Assembly (NCBI GenBank): GCA_029207755.1
Contig: JARCOQ010000002.1
Location: 3,906,001-3,970,000, forward strand
DNA from: Chamaea fasciata
Taxonomy: Eukaryota; Chordata; Aves; Passeriformes; Sylviidae
Length of the DNA stretch: 64,000 nt
Reading direction: 5' to 3'
The notes below the pieces were generated by a model. That model saw only the letters and a program-made list of their open reading frames with translations, did not search any database and was not told the origin of the DNA. A program made the translations under genes and the position numbers. Shown piece by piece: positions 38,138-51,270 of the stretch; the stretch's first letter is position 1; each line of letters begins with the position of its first letter.

Positions 38138-38160
38138 AAATGATGTTTAAAACATCATTT
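38138..38160. repeat. Near-perfect palindrome, 11-bp arms
   Basis: AAATGATGTTT and AAACATCATTT flank a single central base, with every arm base paired. On DNA it is an AT-rich cruciform candidate. As a protein site it would be a symmetric pair of ATGATG-like half-sites. No transposon context is evident. Confidence 0.8.
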
Positions 38161-38449
38161 CTGATGCTGCCCTGAGAAGTTAATTTGGAAATGCTGGGCA
38201 TATTTTTAATATGTTAATATTCTTACTTAGACATTACATACCATAGATATTTTTAGTACTGAGCAACAAGAAGTTTTTTTACAAACTCTCTTGTATTTGA
38301 AGGCAAAAAGAATTTGAAAGGTAATGTGGACTCTCTCAGTGTGCTCTTTGTGAATTTGTCGAGAATGAGAAATCAGAAGATCAGAACAGAGCCGGTGTCT
38401 TTTAAATGAGGGTATTTTGAATGTCTTTTGAAAGAGAGGAAAAAAGAAG

Positions 38450-38770
38450 CCAAGAAATTACAGGCCAGTCAGCTTAATGTCAACTGCTGTAAGATTTCTG
38501 GAACAAATTATCAAACAAAGTCTAAGCATCTTAAAGACAACAGTGAGATAAGTGTGAGCCAACAGGGATTTGTCAAGAACTAATTCTGTCAAACAGATCT
38601 GGTTTCTTTTTGCAGCAGGGCTCAGGCTTTGTGTGGCTGTGGGAGAAGCAGTCGATCTCGTAAACTTTGGCTTCAGTAAGGTTTTAAAACTCTCTCACAT
38701 GAGATCCTCGTGAGCAGCCAGAGAAGTGTGGTCTTCAGGAAGTTTCTGCTGTATTGGCTACATCCTGCGT
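38450..38770 (+). mobile_element. Decayed non-LTR retrotransposon (CR1/L2-like LINE) reverse-transcriptase fragment
   Basis: In broken frames on the + strand the block reads like a LINE reverse transcriptase. One piece corresponds to the RPVSL-type start near 38463. Next comes a GFVKN and CQT-like stretch at about 38568-38610. An EAVD...SKA-like stretch follows near 38648-38690, then a SHEIL-like stretch near 38695-38710. Order and spacing match the fingers and palm region of CR1/L2 clade LINEs. Stops and frame changes show it is a dead copy. Clade assignment is from memory and tentative; the age looks much greater than that of the CR1 3' ends. Confidence 0.6.
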
Positions 38771-41700
38771 GGAGGGAATGGAATTTGGATGGAAAGAAGT
38801 ATGGGGTAGGGCTGTTCTTAACACTGTGTAGGATCACTCATTAGCACTTAAAACAAACTAAAGTAATTACATTTAATTGAATTAATGGAATCTATTAATA
38901 ATAATCAAGTCTGCATGGAACTCTGTCAACAGTTGAATGAACAAGAATTTATCAACCGACCTCATTTAGTACCAAAAATATAAACTTTAGTGTGACACAC
39001 AGGATAATTTGAAGCACGAGTTACACTTCCAAGAAGTACCAAGCTGCAACTTGAGTTTTGGAAGATTTATCTTGACAAAGTTCTGCCTTTTACTTTGCAC
39101 AGTGAAACTGTAACAATAAATGCATAGCAAAAACTGCATCTTTCACCCAGTGACCAGCAGGAGCTGTCAGTGGTGAATATGATCTAAGTTGGACACAGAC
39201 ACACCATTTGCAGTGCTGTTCTTCTAAAATGAGTTCTAAATAATCTGCAGTAAAATTTTTGGACCTGTAGCAAATCTTGCACAGGATAAAGAGGATCCTG
39301 CAGAGGATAAAGGCCTACAAGTGTTCTGATTCATTTGGCAAATAAATAAGTGGGTTTTGGAATACATGGAACTCCAGAAACAGAATACAGAAAAATCCAG
39401 TGGCCATGCCTCCAAAAGATTACTGGGGAGTGAAATGGAAAAAACCTCTGAAGAAGAAAAATTCCACGGCCTTGTTGAGAAGCACCAAACTGGGCACTGG
39501 AGCTGAAAACTGGAGGGCAAAATGCAATAAGAGAAACTCTGGATATCCTCCTTCCTCCCCTACAGTAACTGAACCTCTTCAGCAGCCCATTACATGTTGG
39601 TGCTCTTGAAAGGTCTGTAACACAAGGAGAATATTTCACTTACATAAGGTCCTCAAAAGGAAACCGTAGCTGAATAAAAATCATTTTTCAGGGCATTTTT
39701 GAGGGCTGCACAAATGCAAGAGCAACTACTTAGATATTGCACCTGTACCCAGTTGTTGAGAAAAGTTTATTTAGCAAAGCCATCAATGCTTGATTAAAAT
39801 TTAATGGGATGATAGGATAAATGTGGTGAGTCCACTGAGGTCTGAATTGCTGCCAGTATTGATTAACACCCTTAACAGCCCAGTGGGAATCCTATCAAGA
39901 ACATATTTCAAATCTAAACTATGGGAATCAGAATAAAGCCCTGGGTAACAACCATCCTATCAGTCAGATGAGTGTTTTATTTCCCTTTACACCAAGTGAA
40001 AGAAAGAAGATAGTGGAAAGTTGCCAAAGGATTGTACCTGGGGGCTTAAAAGTGTTGAAAATATGAGGCCATATTCTACCTGCTATAATTTCATCAACCT
40101 ACGATGATTTTTCCAAAGGTTAAATATAGCTCGTAGTCTGTATCCAGATCAGCTTACATCAAAAAAAAAAAAAAAAGAAAAAAAAAAGGTTTGATGTATT
40201 AAAAGAAAACAGTTTATAGATTTTAAGGAGATACAGCTGGCATGGAAACTGAAGCAGAAGTGATTACAAAGAGACTTGATTGGGAAAAGACTCTTCTGCT
40301 GACAGTAAAAATGTAGTTGGTCCGACTGCAAGGCGGCTGGCAGTGAAAAAATAAGAAACCAAGCCTGAGAAAAGAGAGAGAACAGATGCAGTAGATTCTC
40401 AGAAATACACAGAGGGAGAAGGAGAACAGAATAAAATTGCAGCTGGTACGTTAGCAGATCTGTCATTTCTTTAACGGTGGAGATAAGAAGCTTTAACTTT
40501 TTGTGTCAAGGCAGAAGCCCAAAAAAACTTGAAAGAAGGATGGAGAGAATGGCAAAAGCATGAGATTGTTTTAAACTCAGGCATTACAGCTGTACTGGTA
40601 AGGCAAGTACTGAGACTTGCAAAGAGCAGACAAAAGGTTATGTTTTATGAAAAATCAGCCAAGCATGGTCTAGATTTGAAAGAGCAGAAATTAAAAAAGG
40701 AAGGAAAGAATGCTTGCAATCCAAGAAGACAAAAGCTTAAGGGAGGTGCTGCAGATGACTCTGAGGTTTGCTGAAAAAATGGAGCTAAAGGAGGAGGTAA
40801 AATCTAGAGGTTTGAGGGGTTGGTTTAGTTTGGTGCTTTGTTGTGGGGGTAGAGAGGGCCTTGAATGGTCGTTCACAAAGGTCAGGTGCTGGCACTTTGT
40901 TCCAAATCCCAATTCTACAGTTATCTGAAAAAAGTAATCCATACATGGTAAGTGTGAAGAGTATTAACTGTTGGCAACCAGCTTCATATTTTTTTTAATC
41001 AGTTGAACAATTGGAATTATTAAATAAAAGGCAAACCCAGAAATCTCACATGGCCTCATTACAAAAACACTGGCCAGAATTCCTGTCCTTCCTTTACAGG
41101 AAGCAGCTTAAAGTAGTAAAGAATATAATCTTTTGTCTCCCTTTGCTTAATTGCTGGATGGAATGGGTTCATTTAAAACATCTGTCACTGGTGGTTTGGG
41201 ACTCATTACAGTTGTGTCTTGGCCCTCAGCTGAGTGTCCCCTGCAGAACCAGCTGCTCAGAGGTGGCTTTGATGGTGGCAGCGAGGGATGGTGTGGCCTG
41301 ATTGCTTGGGGAGAGCTGCCTCCCCTTCGCTGTGGAGATTTTAGAGACAGAAAACCTTTGCATAAGCCCTGACATAAGACACTGACACATTCAAGGGGAA
41401 AAAAAAAATTGCTCTCAATCAGTTGTAAACAGCTGGTTTCAAAGAAGTGTCGTTAAATGTGCTTTATTGGGAGGTGGCTGTGGTGCTTGGCGTGGCTCCT
41501 TAAATGCGAGTGTTGCCGAGAAGTACAGTAAGGCAGTGGGGTCTTCCAGCTGACAAGGTGTGATGGTATTTTCCTTTTACCATTTTCTTTCTGATTTTTG
41601 TTGTAAATGTTCTTTAAATGTTCATGAAAGTCTTTAAATGTTCGTATCCTGACTAGCTGGGTGTAGGCCCCAAATCATTGAATCGTTATGGGAATGCTGA

Positions 41701-42184
41701 AATACTTTGCTGAAAGACCAGAGATAAAGCTAAGCATAGTTCAGCCTGTTGCTTTGCTGATTCTAATGAATTTGCTGAACTGCCTGTAAGCTTCTCCCCT
41801 ATAAAAATCATCTTGCTTAAAGGCATGAGCTGAGCAATAGAAGTGTTCTGAATAGCGATCAGAATCTGCTATTTGTCTGTAGCCCAGTGCTGAAAGTGTT
41901 GAAAGAGAAAACGGAAAGTTGACTTGTTTGCAGGAGTTGTTTTTGCCTGGCTGTTCCTGCTAACATGAAAAGCCCGGGTCACTGAATAATCCGTGAGAAG
42001 CTAAATGTCTGCCAGTTGAGGTCACAAAAATACTCCTGCAAGCAGCCTGATGTGAATGGTAGATAGGGCAGGCCTAAACGAGGCAAATAGCCTTGTTTAA
42101 AATCACATTTCTGGGCAGCTCCCCACTGCCACATAATTCAGGAGCTGTCTGATGCGGGACATAAAGAAGGGTTAACTTTGATGC

Positions 42185-42232
42185 TGCAGATGGAGAAACT
42201 GAGGCCCAGCAAGGCTGCCCAGCTGGGCAAGC
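42185..42232 (+). repeat. MIR-like ancient SINE (CORE-SINE) fragment
   Basis: CAGATGGAGAAACTGAGGCC followed by CAGCAAGGCTGCCCAGCTGG resembles the core of MIR elements (CAGATGAGGAAACTGAGGCNCAG in the consensus as I remember it). Such copies are old and scarce in birds. It lies about 690 bases before the catalytic-loop exon. Chance resemblance is possible given the short length. Confidence 0.45.
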
Positions 42233-42858
42233 AGAGTTGATGGCATAACTCTTATTTACATGTTCAACTCCAATAGATTTCAGAAGGTGTGAAGCAGCTT
42301 AATGCATTCATAGGTCTGAGCTTAGCCTTAATCAGCCAGGAAGGTTTTGGCAAAGCTACATAACCCCTGAATTCCATCCCAAATCTCCTTTTTAATCTAG
42401 TCTTCAGAGATTAGGTTTTAGGTGCACAAACAGCATGAGCTAAAGCCCCCCAAACTTTTTTCAAGTTATTTTTGGATTTTTTTTAAAACAAAAAAAAACC
42501 ATAAAAGTGAGGTAACAGCAATACCTCAATGCAGACAGTCAAGGCCGAGACAATAAAAAGAAGGTTCTTTGTTTCCTGAGGCCATGGTGTAATAGCTGAA
42601 GAGTTTTGTGTCCTTTCTCATTCTTGTACTAAAAACAGTGCTGGGGGAAGGTGTTCACAGTAACCAAGTATGAAAGCAATTAAATGTTGTCAGTAGGAAG
42701 ATTGTGAAACGTGTGAAAATGTGGAGGGAAAGGGGGATAAGCTGCACAATGAGAGACGTGATGGGATGCACTGCCACGCAACTTAAGTCCTTGAAAAAAA
42801 AACAAGCTTGCGAAGTGGGCAGCTTTGCTGGATGGGCGACAAAAGTATTTTAAAATAA

Positions 42859-43161
<303 letters not shown>

Positions 43162-46100
43162 TGATCGCCTGCTGCCTCGTTTATTCCAGTTTTAGATTTG
43201 CCTGTGCCATAGGAAGAGCAGTTGGAATGGGCTTTGTTCCCTTCTCAGTCATGTGATTCGGTAAACACGCTGGCAGTGCTAAGGGAAGCTGGTTTGATTT
43301 TTGGCTAAGGGATGTGTAATAAACTTTGGCAAAAGTTTATTTTAAAGAAATGTGCAAGTGTAAGTGGGAGACCTTTTCCATTCTTCTCTGTGGTTTTGTT
43401 GGCTATGGAGGGTCTTTTCCCATGTTGTTTCCTCTTCTGGCAATTTGTGTGCTTTTACAAGGGTATGTTTGTAACAGAGAGAGATGGGAGAGGAGGGAAT
43501 CTTACCAGCTTCACTGTTGGAAGCATGCTGTTAAGCCTTGCATTCATAAATTAGAATTTTAATTGTATTTCACTGAAGTTTACCTTCTAGCAGGACACGT
43601 AGGACCTTCCTTGCACGGTTTAGGTCTCAGTTTATTAATACTTAATTTCTTATGTGATGCAAATAAACTGTTAAAATGGCAAATGGGATTTGGGTGAGGG
43701 GAGTTGGGGTGGGTTTTTTTTTTTGGTTTGTGGTGCTGTAGAGGGTTCCAGTGAGGTGAAAAATTCTTTATCATGAAGAGGTTTGTTCAAGTGACAAGTC
43801 CCAATAGACCATTTTTTCCTGACACCAAACTACATTTCAGTTCCAATTATTATCACAACAGCTAATTGCTAGCTGATTTTTGAGAAACTTTCGTATCTAT
43901 CATTTAAACTAAAACTATTTCAAAGGCAGATTGCATTCTCATTACTACTCTCACAAAATGTGCAGAATTTGTATATTCCCATGATAGGGCCCTGTGACAG
44001 AATTGTGATAGAGAAGATGAATGAACATTAAATAATTTATTTCACCCTTTTTTTTTCTATTTCACTTTTAAAACTGATGTATGGCCAAAATAAGGAACTC
44101 ATCTGACTTCTCTGTACTGCAGTTAAGTATTCTGGTGCATCTGCTGAATTCAATGTAGATATTGTAATGGGATTATACATCTTATGTATTTATATATGTA
44201 GAATATATATTTACTTTTATTTTAGGCCTAAAATAGAGCTGTTCTGATAATTTTGCCGCAACGTCCATTTCTTAGAAGTTCTATACAGAGCTGCAAGCTG
44301 ACTTAGAGGAAAACAAGTCACTTTGCAAGGTTTTCTATTGGTTTTAATGTGCAAGGTGGGAAGAAAAAGACCCCAGATTTTAATTTATAGCAGAGATTTC
44401 CTTCATTCATTTCTCAAAACCTCTTTTGCTTCACACTGCTTCTTGGTGAGAGGCTTGGAAGGGGAAATAAACATCGCTGCAGCTTAACAGGTTCTCACAT
44501 GAGGGCTGAGCCTCGCTAATTGCCCGTGTGTGTGAGGAGCTCAGGTGGCACCGAGTGCCCCAGTGACAGGAGTCAGGTGACAGCCCCAGCTCTGAGCCCA
44601 GCTGGTGCGAGGATGGGGATGGCCGGGCAGCCCCTCTCCCCGTGAGCTTCTGGAAAGATACCAAATGATAATCAGTGGCTTTCAGCTCCTGTATTTTATA
44701 TAAATTTTCCTGTAATTTTTCTGCTGGATACCAACACACAGCATTTTGTTTTACAGAGTAGTTAGTGCCTGTCCTGTTCACATTGGCTAGAGCTGCTTTT
44801 AATCAGGAAGTGCTATGTCGTGAAAAAAAAAAATAATAATAACAGTGCCATGACATATTCTTTTTTTCCTTTATCTGTGCTGAAGGACTTCCTTGAAAGG
44901 AACAGGCTATGTTGAAATGCTCCCTGTTTTCCTGTCGTTTACCCAGCTGCTTAACATGAGAGCCTGTTGTAGGTCTAGAACTCAGAAGTGCCTCAGAGCC
45001 TCTGCTCCAACCTGCCAATTCTGCAGGCAGGTGCTGAAGCACCAAATGCTGCCCAGCAGGTACCTAGAGCACGTCCAGCAGCAGGGGATGTCACGGAGGC
45101 TGGTGGCCAGTGGCAGCTCCCTGTGTCAGCCGGGCGTCCAAGGTGAATGTTTCAACCATGAAGCCCCCAAAGCACTGAAGGGTGGGGAAATGCTGTGTAC
45201 CACTGTGATATGAACGTGGCAAGAGAAGGGACCAGAAGCCCACACTGGGTGCCAAAGCTCTTGCAGCTCTCACTGCCCATCATTTTGGCACTGACCTTTT
45301 TCCCCTTCAGGAACATCTTCCCAACAGCAGGCCATGTGTTTTACTAGAGGATTTTATGGCATCTCTTCAGTTCCATGCTGTGTTTTCACCAAGTGAAGGT
45401 TAAACCCTCAGTGTTCTCTCAAAGATTCTGGTGCTTTTAGAATTCATGTTTCCTCTCCACAGAGATATTTTTTTTTTTATTGATAGCAGCCCCGTACCTG
45501 TAACTGCAAGAAATCCACAGAGTGGGTCTGCATATTGAATAGTGATATTTCTAGCCTCACATCTCCCAGTACACTCTGAGCACTGTCAATGCTCAGAGGA
45601 AACTGATTATTTTATCTTCCCCTTTTTGCCTCAGTCCTGGTGTCAGAGACTGAATGGTACAATTGGATGTTTTCTTTGGAAATTATCTACAATACACTGT
45701 AAGCCAAAAATAGCCTTTTATATCTATGGTGCAGTGGTCAATTATTGTGTGAATGTATTTTTTTTTGTCTTCCAGCCTGTTGAGACAAGGGATGTAAATA
45801 TGTCTTTGATGAGAGGGTTTTTAGGAAATAAAATATTGATTCCTGTTCGTTACCTGGAATCAAAAAATTTACGGCAAGATACCGTTTTAGAAAAAGAAGG
45901 AGGAATTAAAAGCCAGGAACATTTGACTGCAAACCTTTGTGTTCCAGATTGATCAGGAAAAGATAAGGCAGACTTTGGGATGACTGAGTGCTCCTTTGCA
46001 CTTGGAGACAAAATTTTCATTTTTAGTAGTGGTTTGCAGGGCAACAGTTAGTCATAAAAAGACATTTCTAGTATATAAACAAGCATTTCTGTCAGCACAG

Positions 46101-47069
46101 AGGACATCTAGGCTCTTGCATCCCTGCTTTTAGATAGACTGTGTTAGATGTCGTAGATTCATTTAGTTTTAAACAGGGTCAGGGTTCACATGTATTTCAA
46201 AAGGAGCCACGTGGCCCCAGAACAACTCTTTACACATAGCAAAATATTTATAATCAGAACTGAATTTTTGGCACTACTGCAAAAAGGACTAGACTGGTAT
46301 TTCTCTTACAGGTGACACCTTAATATTCTGCATTAAGTCTGATTTTTAGCGAGACAAAAAGCTGCTACAAATGGAATTCTATGACAAAGGAATGCATTCC
46401 AGATTTCTTTTTATCAGCTTTTTTCCTGAATCCATTCTGTATTCATTCTTTCAGCCTTACTGTAGGAAATATTTTCTTCTTTCCATAATAGCAGTTAGAG
46501 AATTGATTTATTGCAATTTATTTCCCGAATCTTTGTAAACTTTATGGGTCTGATTCTTCTCAAGCCAATTGGGTGAAATACCCCATCCAGGAAGATTTCA
46601 GACTTGCTAGATTCATTGGAGGAGCAAGGATTGATGCCAGTAACCTTTATAAAAACTAGAAAGTAGCAAAACTTTGGAGGGGATTAGGATGAGACGTTCA
46701 TTTTTTTTAAATTTTGTTATATACTTTCCACATTGCAAGACACTTTCAGATTTCCCTCAGTGGTGCACAAGTAACAGGTTTGGGGAGAGAAGGTTTGATT
46801 TGCTGAAGAGTAAAACAAGATGCAAGTGATTTTCCAATTAATTTGGGATGTTAAGCAATAGATTGTGAACAATCTCCGTGTTATTGCAAGCATATTGCCT
46901 AGGTACTTACTTTAAGGCCAGAATTAATCATGGACTGTAGAATAAGTTGGTTATTGGCAACCATTGAGAAAAAGAAGCTGCTAAGGTCTGCATCAACGTG
47001 TTTTCTTGAAAACTCATTGGTTGAGCATAAATGGTGTCAACTCTTTATGTGTGACACAACCTGAAGGGT

Positions 47070-47275
47070 CAGGAGCACAGGTCTGATGAGGAGGGGCTGA
47101 GGGAGCTGGGGAGCTCAGCCTGGAGAAAAGGAGGCTCAGGGGGAACCTTATTGCTCTCTACAACTCCCTGAAAGGAGCCAGGTGGGGTTCAGCTCCTGGC
47201 AATGAGTGATAGAATGAGAGGAAATGTCAAGTTGCTCCAGGGGAGGTTTAGATTGGGTAAGAGAAAAATAAAATA
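47070..47275 (+). mobile_element. CR1 LINE fragment (3' part, sense)
   Basis: The block runs CCTGAAGGGTCAGGAGCACA, GAGGGAGCTGGG, CCTGGAGAAAAGGAGGCTCA, CTCTCTACAACTCCCTGAAA, then GATAGAATGAGAGGAAATG and CCAGGGGAGGTTTAGATTGG. This is the ordered text of the CR1 ORF2 end and 3' region in bird genomes. It lacks a short segment after GGAG and the extreme 3' end, so it is internally deleted and truncated. Confidence 0.9.
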
Positions 47276-50200
47276 TCCTTCCAAGGCTACTGTGTGAGAT
47301 TATATTATTTCCCAAACCTCAATGGGGTCCCAAAGGGGTTGACTTTGGATAGGTCACTTGGTGCCATCTTGCCTCATCAGGATTACTGTGCTCTTGTGCA
47401 GGATTCCTGCGCAACTTGCAACGAGGAGTTACTCTAGTGGGACTGTGGCACACACAGAAACATTTTGAACTGGTGAGTTCGAAATGTGGGCAGGAAGCAA
47501 GAGCTGTGCTGACGTGCCCAGCCTGCCCCTGGTGTGAGAATTGCTGTGACTGGTTTTGGAGTGTGTGATGGGGGATTCCTGTCCGCTGGTGCTGAGATGA
47601 GCCACCTCCCCAAGAGTGCCACCTTCAGCTGGATCCATTCCCTGCCCTCAGAGGATGCCTGGGGTTGGAGGCTCTGCATGTGCCCTCTTCCAGCCTCTGT
47701 CCCCTGTTGTGGTGACCTGGGCAGAACATGCTCAAGGACAGGTAGCCAACAGGGCAAGGAGTAGCCAAAGTGAGGAGTGTCTTGGAAAAAAAAAGACTTT
47801 TTGCCGTTTGGGCTGTACCAGTCTGCGGTGTGATGACTTTTAATTAGTATCTGTGTGTTTAAAAGTAACAGAAATCCCAACCTGAGCCATTCAGTGCAGG
47901 ATATGGTGCTTGCTGTTTACTTTGGGTTGTTTGTAGCAGCCCCTGAAGATGAAAACATGTCTGTGACAATATTTAAACATTTGGAAACGTTCATTTTCAA
48001 ATTCTCTCTTCAGCTTTTATCCAGCTGTGATCCCAAGTTCATCTAAGAGGTTTTCTGGTTTATTTAACCCTCCTTAAATTTAGTTATAGAAAGAAACAAG
48101 ATATAAAAGACCTCAACAAAGGCAGACCCTTAGGAGGAAGGTCCCAGGACATTTTATAAAAGTGAAAATTAAACTCTCTCCATGTTTTGTCAAACCTTGT
48201 ACTTCTGTGAGTGCTCACTTCCACAGTCATTTGAGTTCTGAGAATGCATACAAAAAAAGCATGCAAATTTGCATTTAGATGTGCAGAAATCAAAAAGAAG
48301 CTTAATGGTTGAATTTAATTATAAAACTTAATCTCATCCCTGCTTTTTTCTTCCATGCAGCTCCAAGTAGGAACTCCAAATATGGATTTGGCAGAGAAAT
48401 AGAGCTGGAATTTGCATTTCAGTTTTTCATTCCCAAAATTATGATGTTGATGAATTCAACACAAGTTTGTCATAAGATTTTGGCTGTAAAAAAGGTGGTA
48501 TTTTGTACTTCATTCCTAATGTGGCTTTCAAAGCAACATCCATCATTCATTGTAATCCAATTTAATTTCCAATTAGAAGAATAAATTGTAGTGTAATCAA
48601 TCTAAAGAATGCTACCTTTAAAGATTTGCAAGCTCTGCCTTTCTTTTAGCTTGGATTTCAGCTTTTTGTCTCTCTGGCTCCTCCCATTTTCATATTAACA
48701 AATTTGAGTTTTGAACTCTACATGTATGTGCTTTTGCTGTTTCTCAGGTTGAATCTCTGAACATCTCTCAGTGGTTCTATTTACAAATGTTTCATAGGGT
48801 TGAGAATGAACTGCTTACAGATCTGTAGTGCTGGTGCTCTTGGAGATCTTTGCATCTTAGGAGAGATAATTGATGAATCTGTTTGTGACATTTAACCCTG
48901 AAAGTGATTGCATTTTTTCCCCTCACAGAGAGCCACAAGGGGCAAGTCTGTCTTTGGTGTAAGATTCAAAACTTGCCAATATTCAATCCATACAAAGAGG
49001 CAATGTTACGTCTCTGAGCAAATCTTGAGTAGCTGTGCAAGGACAGAGGAGGTGGAAAAAGTGAATGCACTCACAAATAATCTCTGAAGTAAGAGTTAAA
49101 AGAAGATTATGAATCTCAGAAAGCTACAGGTGATGTTTTTGAAACGACGTGGGGCTGACCAAGGCACCAAAGTTACTGACAAACTGGGCATGAAAACCTT
49201 GAAAAATAGCTTGAAAAATAGTCTGTGCACACTCTCCTCCTTGGAAACCAGCCCAATAAATGCAAGCAGTACACTTACATGTATGTGTACACATGCACTG
49301 CATACTATGAGTAGTCATTTTGCTGTTAATTATTGCTCATACTGTTAATAGGTTTTTTAAGCCAACAATTTTCAGAATATTAATCTCATTTCAAACACAG
49401 CTGAGGTTATAGCCCCTTATGGATTTGATTGCACACATTTATAATTTTTCATGAGAATCGCCATTTTCAAGCTACAATTGAAGAAGCTATTGTAAACATG
49501 CAGAACATGCTTATACATTTTTAGTGAGATCTTTATTCACTCAGAAGACTATCCACACTTAAGACTAGAAAAGTAGGTGTAGTGGCATAAAACCAAAGCT
49601 CTGTTGCTGATTCTGTGAAAGAATGTAATCTTGAATACCTGACTGGTATTTATTGGAAATGAAGGATCACAGTTCACTTAGGATTTCAGTATTCAATGTA
49701 TCAACCACGGTGCAGTAAATCATAAAACACCTTTCCAGTGCTGGAACACACCTGCACTATGCACAGCTCCCATATACTGTTTAATGAGCTTCAAGGCTCA
49801 TTAAGGTCAAAGCAGTTGCTTTCGGTAGCATGTCAGCTGACAGTAATTCCCACAGGTTATGGTATTTTGATATATAGAACAGGACAATCTCTTGAAAGCC
49901 TTGAAAAAGAATGTAGCTTATTCATGTAGGTGGTTTGGTTTTGTTTTTGTTTTTCTCTCATTAAAAACTACTGGTACCTTTCAAAGATGAGTTAAGAAAC
50001 GACTATAAAATTTGTTTACTGTGTTCTTACAAGAGGTAAGTAATTCACTGGCAAAAGAAAACCATTCAGCTCCAGTGAGCCAAACAGCTCAGCTCTAACT
50101 CCTTTATTTAGTTATTGGTAGGTGAAAGGAAATAAGATCTGGACGGTTTTTTGTTTTCATTTGTTGTACCACTCTCAGTGGGAATTTATGAGCCACATTA

Positions 50201-50372
50201 AATACCACTGTAAAAAGTAACTACTCTGCATGAAGGCACATAAAACTTCTGGGTTGGAAATTCGAAGCACTTGGCTTCACCGGCTTTTGTAAAGCTTCAT
50301 AATTAAATCTTGACATATTACACAGCAGGATGTGTTATGTCCATAAGTATAATTAAATGAATTCTTGACTCT

Positions 50373-50375
<3 letters not shown>

Positions 50376-50421
<46 letters not shown>
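50376..50421 (+). repeat. 46-nt A homopolymer
   Basis: An uninterrupted run of 46 A between CTCTAGT and CACCAAAACC. No recognisable retrocopy lies immediately 5' of it, and no flanking target duplication was seen. CR1 elements do not end in poly(A), so it is not a CR1 tail. The exact length may be an assembly estimate. Confidence 0.9.
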
Positions 50422-50422
<1 letters not shown>

Positions 50423-51130
50423 ACCAAAACCAGCCACCTGTTGGACGTGATTATTTGAAAGCAGTCAGTTGTTCAGGCACAGTTCAGGTGCATATTTCAA
50501 AGCTCACATGGAAGGAGCTTGGAGATGAGGAGACTCATCCTGTGTCTTCAGCTGCTGTAGGTCATTTGTGTTTCTGTCTTGTTTCCCCTGCTGTGGTGTG
50601 TGTTGCTCTGAGCTGGCTGTGTCAACTGGAGAGCAAAGAGTTATGACCCTGGGAGAGACGGAAAATTCTCAGCAGCGCTGCTAGATTGTGATGAAGTTTG
50701 TTTTTGAGAATTGGGAATTCCTGGGTGCTATTGATCTGACATACGGTTGCACGGTCTTTTAAGAGTTGCAGGGTTTTCTGACTGCTTCCTGAGGAATTGT
50801 CCCACGTTGTATTTGCATGTGGCTGACCAGACCTGTGTTTCTTAATGACTTCCATCAATTTGAAATTTACCAAATGACAAAGAAGCATTAAAATTTCAGA
50901 GACGCTATTTATGTTCAAGTTCCGTGAAAAGAAATGGTAACACAGAAAACAAATTCTGTTATTTTAGCAAGGACTTGATCCCTATTGATTTTAGCCTGCA
51001 ATTCTGATATCCAGTCTTCAAAACACAAGGCTGGTGAAAACCAAGATTCCTTTTCTCCTTTTACTTATGTGAAGAGAGCAGGTAGGGGCTTTTGGGGGGA
51101 AAATGTCAGCATTATGGGTATGTTCAGTCA

Positions 51131-51270
51131 CCATCCCTGGAGGTGTTTAAAAGATCTGTGGATGTGGTACTTAGGGATGTGTTTTAGTGATGAACACAGA
51201 GGTGATGGGGTAATGACTGGACTTGATGAACTTAGAGGTGTTTTCCAAACGAAATGATTCTATGATTCTG
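51131..51270 (+). mobile_element. CR1 LINE 3'-end fragment with intact tail
   Basis: CCATCCCTGGAGGTGTTTAA, then GTGGATGTGGTACTTAGGGA, then TTAGTGATGAACACAGAGG, then GGACTTGATGAACTTAGAGG and TTTTCCAAAC. It finishes with ATGATTCTATGATTCT, the direct-repeat tail that marks a complete CR1 3' end. About 140 bases, sense to EPHA6, 5'-truncated. Confidence 0.92.

Noticed and set aside
44505..44650. GC-rich patch considered as a CpG island or promoter
   Set aside because: Too short, with few CpG and no core promoter or first exon nearby.
47434..47880. 148-codon minus-strand frame
   Set aside because: No recognisable motif, only moderate length, and other frames are open in the same place. No splice evidence.
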